From the NCBI GenBank assembly GCA_015143735.1, contig VKHC01000036.1, positions 7,889-24,652 on the forward strand: DNA of 16,764 nt, given 5' to 3'. The notes beneath the pieces are model-generated. The model was not told the origin of the DNA. It worked only from the letters and a program-made list of their open reading frames with translations, and searched no databases. This document shows positions 9,226-16,764 of this stretch, one piece after another. Numbering within the stretch: position 1 is the stretch's first letter; each line of letters begins with the position of its first letter. The DNA is from Synura sp. LO234KE (lineage: Eukaryota > Sar > Synurophyceae > Synurales > Mallomonadaceae). The position numbers and the translations under genes are program-made.

Positions 9226-11942
9226 TCAAGCTTGGTAAGTGTACAGCCGTCGGTCGTCTTTGTCTCTGGCGAGATACTCGCGCTCGATCAGACTCTCTAT
9301 TCGCTTCTTTATGAACTGCGCAGGCGACGACGAAGAGTGGAACACAACACAAACGGTGAACAATGGTGGGTGCAGCGGAGGCCAAATGCGCACAGTTCTC
9401 GACAGAGAAAATGCACCTCGAATATGAAAGGAAATATAGATCGCAACTACTGTCATCAGCACACGTGGATTATAATGCGCTTTCGTGAGGCGCGCGCAAG
9501 TGTAAGAGAATAGCGAGTAGGTACGTGCGCATGTATTTAGAGTTAACGGGGAGTGTCCTAACTTCACTTTTAATGATCCACGGAAGAGAGGAGCCAACGC
9601 GAGCTCAAACTTATCGCACTCGCACGTACCACCCTACACATCTACACACCTGAGGGTTTGGATTAAATCGGAAGGTCAGCTGTCGGACGACTTCTCCGAC
9701 GAGTTCGTTGTGACTGAGACTCCTCCGTGCCTTCATGACCCGGACCACTGCGGCCTCCACCAGATGGCGCCGGTCCTCCTCCACCAACCCGGGCACAGAC
9801 TCCGCCGCCTCCTCATGGGCAGCGCTGGTCTCCTTGGTAGAGATGAGTGGGACCTTCACGCGCCTGTACTTGGACGCGAACTGGACATTGAAGCAGAAGG
9901 TATCATCCTCCGCTATCCCCTGATCACAAATAGATATCGAGGGCAAGGGAGACGGTGGGCGGGAGAGGGCAGCAGAACATGAGGCTACGGAATACCAGGG
10001 TTCACGGCGAGGTGACACAGGGAGCTAACTTACCCTGCTCTTGCTGGACTTGACCAGGATCTTGAACTTGGGCGTGCACAGACTGAGCAGGTGTCTCTTG
10101 AGGTCGGCCTCTGGTATCTGACTGGAGTTCCGGATCTGGTCCAGTGTTAAAGTGGCCACTTGAGGGTCGTTGAAAAGCATGAGAATGCAAGCCTGATAGG
10201 TGGACACAGTCAATTCACGCATTCCACACGCGAACACAGCTTTAATATCAACGGTTCCTAAGTTGGGCAGCCACGTCAACTTCCTGCCGTTGTAGGAGAC
10301 GAGGTAGTACTCGGAGAACTTGTCGATCGCGTCCTGCATCACTCCAGGCAGGTTGCAAAGGGTGGGCGCATTGATGGGCCAGTAGCCAGTGGTAAGCACG
10401 CACACATCGAGCTCAATCTCAAGTTTCCTGAAACTGTCAGAGACTTTGAAGGTCTCCATAGCTGTCTTGGAAATTTTCATGTCGGTAAACATGCCTTCCA
10501 GCTTCGCCGTGAATTGATAGCCGCACTCTGCCTTGAGCTTGGCCACCATAGTCCGCTCGTACTCGTCGGACGAGGTTCGGCCGTTTAGCAACCGCTTACT
10601 GAGCTGTGTGCGGTAGAAGACTTCGAAGATGTCCTTGTCTTGGAGAAAGCGAAATATCGATATCACGCGATCGAGCTGGGTCTCGGCGTCTGACTCACTC
10701 AGCCCTCGCAATCCTGCCTTAAGCAACTCATCAATATACAAAGACAAGTAGGATGCACAACGTGTATCCTTGTTGATGAATTCTTCGAATGCCTCTCTTA
10801 ATTTCTTGTGAGCCTTCTTCTCGCCTCCAAAACTCTCGTTCACAATATCATCGAATTTGACCTTTAAATCCAGCAATTGCTGCACAAACTTGACTTGGTC
10901 TTTCTCGCGGTCTTGCTCGGTTAGAATTGCGAATCCGCATTCTTTGGCATAGTCGCACATCGCGTCGCGCAGGAGGTCTAGGGTAGAGGGCACCCGAGAG
11001 AACAAATTATACATATGTCTTAATTCACCAAGCTTATTCTCAGACATCATATTAATGCAACCGCTGTGTTCCATATCGATAAGAGACTTCGCGTGGTTGG
11101 TTATGAGCTCTGTCTCAACGATATGCTTTAACTTCGGTTCGGTGCCAGGAGATAAGTAACTTGTTACCCGTTTCATTTCTTCTTGGAGCCTAGTCTCCGC
11201 CTTATGGATATAATCAGGACAATTGCACTGTGAAAGATAAATTTGAGATTCATCGTGATAAAATCTCCTCGTCTCTTCTAAGAAATAACACTCAAAATCC
11301 TCCTCATACGTATTAATTCCAACTACACCAAGTTCCACCAGCATCGAAAGGACGGACTTCATTACATCGCGGTCGATCAAGCAACCACTTCTTTCTTTCA
11401 ATATATTTTCCAACAAAATTTTACGCATTCTATCTCGAACTTGATCATGATGAATAATTGTGCTTCTGAAAAGTTGTAACCCAAGAACATAAACAGTAAC
11501 TTTTTTATTTGCGAGTACATAAGTGCGATCCATGTACATTAAAATATCCTTTATCATATTCACCGTTATGGTATGATCTGACCAACTTCGTGATATAGCA
11601 ACCAATAAACTATCGTTGTGAGTTGTCGTGACATCGTATGCAGTACTTTCCAAATGCTTATGAATGGTATCCCGCACACCGTCATAAAGCATATCTCCAT
11701 ATTTATATAGTACTAAGTTGTACGCATTCCTGTAAATAAAGCTATATAATATTACTAGAAGTAGAGAGCAAAAAATAAAACCTGTAGAGTTCTTCGAAAG
11801 ACAACTTAGAAGCATTCTTTTTGTAAATCTCACTGATCGCAGATCTTAACGAACACCAAGTTGTTTCAGCTTGTTGCAGTGAAAATTGATGACTGGGCCT
11901 GAAAGGCTTTATTAGGAACTTTTTAGGAGGCTGTTGCGACAT
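9226..11942 (-). CDS. CUL3: cullin-3 ubiquitin ligase scaffold
   Basis: Scaffold of cullin-RING E3 ligases that carry BTB-domain substrate adaptors and RBX1. Exons 11942-11782, 11729-10034, 9919-9650 and 9315-9226 give 738 residues, close to the usual size (human 768); introns are 52, 114 and 334 bases and all phases agree. The N-terminal cullin repeats include SFEELYRNAY and ILMYMDRTYV, which match CUL3 better than other cullins. The cullin homology domain has FRFLQDKDIFE, KLKAECGYQFT, KLEGMFTDM and LTTGYWP. The winged-helix end keeps the neddylation lysine, K682 in VMKARR, and finishes with IKKRIESLIEREYLAR and YTYQA before TGA. A loop of about 20 residues after the GYWP region is absent compared with the animal protein. 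The ATG at 11942 was chosen because homology begins just after it; upstream in-frame Met codons exist. Confidence 0.96.
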
Positions 11943-12085
11943 TATGTAAACGTGAGAATATTTTGACTCATGCCACTGTCTTGAGTACTGATTTTGCTTT
12001 GTTGTGACAAACCTTGGACTAGCAGCCGATTCTTGGAAATGAAATTTTATTTCACGTGCACTACCTTTTATACCAACCATACTGA
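11943..12085. promoter_or_regulatory. bidirectional promoter region between CUL3 and the armadillo-like gene
   Basis: The 143 bases between two divergent start codons contain a palindromic CACGTG box at 12053-12058, the site type bound by bHLH and some bZIP factors, and a TTTTATA stretch near 12067. Factor binding is inferred from the motif only. Confidence 0.5.
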
Positions 12086-13706
12086 ATGCGAGCTTGGCAG
12101 GCATTTAAAGAGCTACAAGCTGTGGCGGGATGCTTGGAAAACTTGGTTTTTATTCGACGGTGTTCAGAGGTATTAAGGATTAGAGCGGAACAAAATGTTC
12201 AGAACCGACAAATATTGAGCGAGTGGGGGGCTTTAAGGCTGATTACTCGCCTGCTCAAAGTTACAGATATCATGAACGATAATATTTTAGCAATTAATTT
12301 GTTGAAAATATTTAATATTGTTTTATTCCGAGATAGTAAGCAAAAGAATCAAATTTTTTCTGTGGATCTGAAACGCGTGGATGTTAAGGAAATTATAAAA
12401 ATTTTGAATTCACTGGTCTTGGTGCATATACGGGACAAGTCTATCATCGAGCTTATCTGTCGATTAGTAATGCGCTTAAGCATTATGGACAGTGAAATTT
12501 ATCGTCATCTCAAGAATATTATTCAAGATTCACTCGTAATTATCTTGCCATATCACTTGAAAGGAGGGGATGCCTTTCTTGTAAAAAGGATATGCCAGTG
12601 CATCGTACGCTTGAACACTTTCTTTTCCCATTCTCTGTTTTCGTATTCCATAAAATACTGTGCACATATCCTTTTAAGAGACGAGTGGTTTTCATCCAAA
12701 CAACACTTCTGTGAGGCTGGATTGCGGCTTTACGTGTACTTGCTCCAGTCCCCGATGAAGTTTACAGAGGGTCAATTACGAGCGGTCGGGAATCGAATCA
12801 TAAGTATCCTTCACCACGAGCCTCTCCGATCACACAGAGGCGCACTCCTTAATTGCTGTATTGCGATCACTGTAACAATACTTCGCCATCCTCCCAGCAG
12901 GGGCCAGTACATAGAAGCGGGGATATTTGATGTGCTACTCAATCTTTCTCGGAGAGGGCGATATAAACGGAAACGACAAGTCTTACGAAAGATATACGCT
13001 TGTCTGTTGCACCTGCTTCATGTAACCCACGCTCTAATTTCGTTTCTACTGCAGTCGAAGATGATTGATGGATTCGGTAAAGTATTGCTTCCATCAACAG
13101 CTTTTATGAAGGCGAAATGGAAACCGTTTTGGAACGAGGAATTGCGGAAGATTCGCGGAATCAGAAGGGGCGCCTTTGGAAACTTCTTAAACCATTTGCA
13201 CAGCTGGAAGTGCATGGTGAAACTGAAGTCAAGAGCTAGTGCCGATTCCCCTGTTGTCGATGGTACACTAATTATGACTCCGAGGTCAGCCCTGGCACTC
13301 TCAGTTTTTCGGAACCTAAGATTTTGTCGTGCTATAGCATCCTTTATATAGCGAGCTTGGATGGAAATTATACACTACCTGATATGGAATCTGCGGCTCG
13401 GTCCGAGAGTCTACATTGGGAGTTTTATTCCATTGCGATTTATTGAGTTCGTATCACTCCTGGTTTGGTGAGGACACTTGGCACGGCCAAGACGGCACCG
13501 CCTGCTTCTCACCGTGAACAGACCTCCTTGCATTTAAAATATCCGTCAGTATTTTCAACAAGTTTCTCCTCCTACTCCGTTTCGGGCGATTTAGATTCAG
13601 ATTTAAGCAGCCTCCAGGCGATTTTACTGCCCCTATTACCTTGTTAGAAGCGCACCTTATTCTGCTAGGGAGTAGTTATAAACTCAGTCACTTAATTCCC
13701 GATTAA
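12086..13706 (+). CDS. armadillo-like helical repeat protein, 3' exons uncertain
   Basis: The first exon (12086-13076) encodes about 330 residues of amphipathic helices with armadillo/HEAT-type spacing, for example SEWGALRLITRLLKV, ILAINLLKIFNIVLF and ISFLLQSKMIDGF. Such proteins are binding scaffolds; the partner is unknown. The ATG follows directly after an in-frame TGA, so it is the first possible start. The frame runs on to 13351, but the last part becomes very basic and unlike the rest, while another frame reads as better protein. A 35-base intron (13077-13111, phase 1), then 57 bases (13228-13284, with CTAAT before the acceptor), restores a coherent frame to a TGA at 13446. Further splicing (introns 13401-13447 and 13468-13521, leaving a doubtful 20-base exon) would extend it to a TAA at 13706. 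Exon 1 is well supported; the rest is inference. Confidence 0.6.
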
Positions 13707-14549
13707 CTTGATTTTTAGCATAAATTAAGTACTAGAGAAAGTTGCAGTCGACCAGTACTAATCGCACTCAAAGTCGTTGCATGGCTGAATATGACTTTCT
13801 CGGTGAAGTGGTACGGTATGATGCCGCCGGAATTGCCACACCTTGTCGTCCCCGTCAATCTGGTTAGGAAGAATGTTATTGCGTGCGTGCGGCCTCCTCC
13901 CCCTGCCCTTTCTCGCCGGTTACGGGGTTCGCCCTTCAGGCACATACTAGGAGATAGTTGTTTACCACGTAATCTAGTAGCGGTAGTGATATTTTGTTTT
14001 GACGTGGCTGGTATTTGAGGACGTTTCCTCATTCATACCTAGTATTACTATCTTCGTACGAATAAATAACTACCGAGAAGTCGGCACGAATCATAGTGCG
14101 ACAAAATGAGCGGCCCAGCTGCCGTTGCTGAGTGAGCGATCAGGTCACTATGATGGATTCTTGTGCAGCTCCTGACGAACCGGTCCGTGCGGTGCACTAA
14201 ATGAAACGGAGGCGTGGCCTCAACCGTAGACAAGTATGTAGCCGATTTAAACTCCAATCCCCAGAAGAGGGTCCCTAGGACAATTCCACCACCGAATCGA
14301 AGAATCCTTCAAAACTACTACTACCAACACCACGAATCCTGCGTTCTAGTTCGTGGTAGACTAACGATAGATGCCAAGAAGTAGAGAAATTCCGTTCGAA
14401 TCAATTAGAATTTCGGGAGTAGGCAATCGAGGAAGAGACTGCGCCGCAGGACCAGGGGCTTCGAGACGAGGTCAATAGCCTTGGGCGGAGGATCGCTGTT
14501 CGGGAGCGATCGAGAAGAGCAGGAGGACGGATCCGGACCTCTAGCGTGA
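13707..14549 (+). other. stretch with short coding-like pieces, no resolved gene
   Basis: An ATG at 13782 opens 27 protein-like codons (starting MAEYDFLGEVVRYD) before GTTAGG, a possible donor. From about 14422 another plus-strand frame reads IEEETAPQDQGLRDEV and onward, coiled-coil-like, to a stop near 14670. I could not connect them in phase, and minus-strand frames over 14401-14743 are equally open. This may hold the 5' exons of the segment at 14550-15448. Confidence 0.25.
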
Positions 14550-15448
14550 AAGACTCCGTCATGGCCCACTGGAGATGGCTCGATTGCATCCACCGACGAC
14601 GAAAACTGGATAAAGATATGGCATATCCAGGCGCAAGAAATACCAAGTCCGAAATGCACGAGTCCCGTTGACAGGCCATTGGAGGGACAAGCCCCACGCG
14701 CTCTTTCCACGGCGAATAGATTCTCTTCGGACCCAGCAAGCATTACGATCCTTTGCCTGGTTGTTTTAGAGCGCGAACTATGTACCTACACACTGTGCCT
14801 GAGAGCGGGTCCATCCGGAGAGCATCTGTCCGCGTCCGAGACCGGGACCAGCCTGCTTCTACTTGAGCAAGCCAGGTTTCCACCCCACCATCAACTTTCG
14901 GACAACAATGCGATGCTAAATTTCTTCGACGATGACTCCACTGTTTCAGTAGCTCCCGCAATCCTGGCCAGTGGGGAACTCCATTCACAGGATATCCAAT
15001 ACCCACCCTCGAGCGCCCAGCGAGCCAACGCTTTCCCAGTGGATTCGAGAAGGTTAGTTATTTCATCTAGACTCTGAATGCGCTCCCACGATCAGGAACC
15101 ATACTTAGGGCCAAATTACAACTTGCGACGCTAGCCTCACGCAAGTCTGCACCGACCCTTCCCTCGCTCATGATCCCTTGGATGTGCCCACTTCCTCGCC
15201 CTCGCCCTTTACATCACTTCGCCGAAAAGCACCTCATTTCGTTCCCTAGAATGTTCAAAAGACAGTCTGAGCTGCTCGTTCTCACCTACTTCCCCTCGTA
15301 TTTACGTCGGACCCCGCGCTATTAATTGTCGTTAACACATACCATCCTCCTCTCCCTCCAGCAAGAAGAACAACCACGCTGGACTCGGGTTTACTTGTCA
15401 AAATTTGTTAGCTTGCTCCAGTCAGCGATTGATCTATTCGAAATTATG
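14550..15448 (+). other. possible exons of an unidentified plus-strand gene
   Basis: A frame open from just after 14549 runs about 168 codons to a donor-like AG|GTTAGT at 15053-15054. Its composition is Ser/Pro-rich with an acidic start (STDDENWIKIW) and another acidic patch (FFDDDS). An acceptor at the CCCTCCAG ending at 15360 would join it in phase 2 to SKKNNHAGLGFTC and a TGA near 15448. No domain is recognised. The interval 15055-15360 would be the intron and otherwise shows nothing. It could also be a 5' part of the zinc-finger gene downstream, but the stop argues against that. Confidence 0.3.
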
Positions 15449-16085
15449 AGCTCTCTAACCCCCTCAGCAAGAGTTATTGTCTAAAGCCGGGGCGTGATCA
15501 CATGTGTTGAAATGAACTATAATTCCATCCATATATCGATTCGGATGCATAAGATCTATGAATTAAGCGTTAAAACAGTCCCAAATATTAGTAGTACATG
15601 CAGTTCGACGATTATTTTAGGTATCCTTTCAGTCTAAGAAAGATTACGAGCTTATTTTCAGTAGTCATGTAGCATACAGAAATGGAAGTCATCATCTTAT
15701 TTTCAGCAAATACGGATATTATGATATTATAATTTTATTTTCTATCAGTGAATCATGAGCTCATTTATTGTTACTTATTATAATTTCTACAATTAAACAT
15801 GAACCACTGCGTAAATTTAATTATAGTTAATAGAAGGTATTCACGCAGGAGTCAAAATAACAATACATATTTCGGACATCTCATGTCATTGTAATATTCA
15901 CAATTACAATAATTTTATACACAAATAAATAATTCACCACTGAATTTTCATGCACATTTTGACCAAATAGGATACAACAACAGGTAGATTTATGGGCTTG
16001 AAACTTACTCTGACTTTTCCAAATCTACTTAAAAAAGACAAATTTAAATGCAACACTGAACTTCGAAAGTTAGAATTTTATTGAC
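15449..16085. other. AT-rich intergenic spacer
   Basis: About 640 bases, strongly A+T-rich on both strands, with many in-frame stops and no exon, RNA gene or clear repeat array. An in-frame TAG shortly before 16086 closes the next gene's frame upstream. It presumably contains that gene's promoter. Confidence 0.5.
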
Positions 16086-16764
16086 ATGTTCCAAGCAAAC
16101 GCCCTCGATATTCTTGCCAGCGTGGTTTCAAGCTTGCTGGATATGGCGCCTCAAAACATGTGCTCATTCGAACACCGCGTTTCATGTCATCGATGCGGAA
16201 ATATTCGGAAGCGGAAGCTAGTATGTAATAGGAAGACATGTCCTCACATATTTTGCGGAAGGTATTGAAAGAACACTGGCGTCTTATTTATTTCCCTCTG
16301 ATTTCCTTTAAGGTGCGCCGATAAAATGCGTGAGGAACATGGCCAAGATGTTTTCATCGACGGTTGTCCTGTGGTATTTAATCAAGTTTAAATAAAATGT
16401 AAAGTCTGGTTCAAGTATTTTTGATTAGTGTCATGAGCTTTGCTGCTGCCACAATAAATCCGTTTACTGTAACAGAAAGGTTATACATTCTGAATAACAT
16501 TCTTCTACTTTCTTACTTCGGCTTACTCCTCAGAATCATTGCTACAGAAAATGCCCTGCCACGAAAGAGAAAGGAAGATACAATAAGCATCAAGCAGAAA
16601 TTAATGATCGGCATTATCTGCAACGAAAGGGGGCTGTGCCACTTGAATACTTAAATTCTGCCGAAGAATTCGATCGGAACAACAGACCAATAAGATCAGA
16701 GTACACCCTTCAATCTTCAAGAGCAAGAGCTGAGCTCGATGCCCCACAAGATGAAAGCTTCGGG
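16086..16764 (+). CDS. cysteine-rich zinc-finger protein, zf-4CXXC_R1-like (3' end outside window)
   Basis: Exons 16086-16261, 16313-16373, 16429-16479 and 16534-16764 splice in phase into 173 residues and stay open to the window edge; introns are 51, 55 and 54 bases. After about 33 N-terminal residues comes a cysteine array: CHRC, VCNRKTC, FCGRC, GCPVC, CCC, YC, HC and KC. The order and the FCGRC...CPVC signature resemble the zf-4CXXC_R1 domain of CDCA7 and of some plant JmjC proteins. Those proteins act in the nucleus on chromatin, CDCA7 as partner of the remodeller HELLS. The last exon is hydrophilic and unrecognised. The start is the first ATG after an in-frame TAG. Without splicing, each exon looks like a tiny unrelated frame. 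Family assignment is by motif only; another binuclear cysteine finger is possible. Confidence 0.7.

Noticed and set aside
11730-11833. Apparent hydrophobic N-terminus of cullin with a signal-anchor look
   Set aside because: It is read-through of the 52-base first intron; the spliced form gives SFEELYR joined to NAY, as in CUL3.
13237-13239. Reassigned TAG codon (alternative genetic code)
   Set aside because: CUL3, threonine synthase and MRE11 contain no in-frame TAG over some 1,700 codons, so ordinary splicing explains the isolated cases better.
14401-14743. Two overlapping minus-strand frames of 112 codons
   Set aside because: Both lack recognisable domains and splice signals, and the plus strand has a better-structured reading; GC-rich DNA with few stops explains them.
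16421-16654. Plus-strand frame of 77 codons with a hydrophobic start
   Set aside because: It runs across an intron in a different frame from the cysteine-rich exons, which match a known motif order.
1-16764. CRISPR array, transposon, tRNA or rRNA gene, or viral insertion
   Set aside because: I saw no regularly spaced direct repeats, terminal inverted repeats, transposase or polymerase motifs, or tRNA-like cloverleaf on either strand by reading; a program search could still find a diverged element.

Overview
This window is nuclear DNA from a eukaryote. Its conserved genes are broken by GT-AG introns that must be removed to restore known protein families, and reading phase is kept across almost every junction. 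It holds an ordinary threonine synthase of the yeast THR4 type, an enzyme animals lack in functional form. Together with short introns (mostly about 35-150 bases, a few up to about 420) and little intergenic space, this points to a compact protist- or fungus-like genome. I cannot name the lineage from sequence alone.

Layout. (1) 24-3351, minus strand: MRE11, eleven exons readable, the 3' end lying beyond the left edge. (2) 3437-5147, plus strand: threonine synthase in four exons, sharing an 85-base head-to-head promoter region with MRE11. (3) 5148-7266: no securely identified gene; a poly(A)-like signal, a cluster of palindromic motifs and some open minus-strand segments. (4) 7267-8717, minus strand: a five-exon coding region of no family I recognise, with introns of 81, 35, 32 and 64 bases. 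(5) 9226-11942, minus strand: cullin-3 in four exons. (6) 12086 to about 13446 or 13706, plus strand: a helical, armadillo-like protein diverging from CUL3 across 143 bases. (7) 13707-15448: ambiguous, with coding-like plus-strand segments. (8) 15449-16085: AT-rich spacer. (9) 16086-16764, plus strand: the 5' part of a cysteine-rich zinc-finger gene resembling the zf-4CXXC_R1/CDCA7 type, cut by the right edge.

The recognised genes are housekeeping genes: DNA double-strand-break repair (MRE11), amino-acid synthesis (threonine synthase), ubiquitin ligation (CUL3) and probably chromatin (zinc finger). They do not form an obvious pathway. The shared feature is architecture: two divergent pairs around short AT-rich promoters, with genes that become visibly more GC-rich toward their 3' ends.

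The most notable points are a predicted C-terminal membrane anchor on threonine synthase, an Asn in place of a metal-binding His in MRE11, the unrecognised gene with very short introns, and the zinc-finger gene that appears only after splicing small exons. All exon boundaries were read by eye and none has transcript support here.
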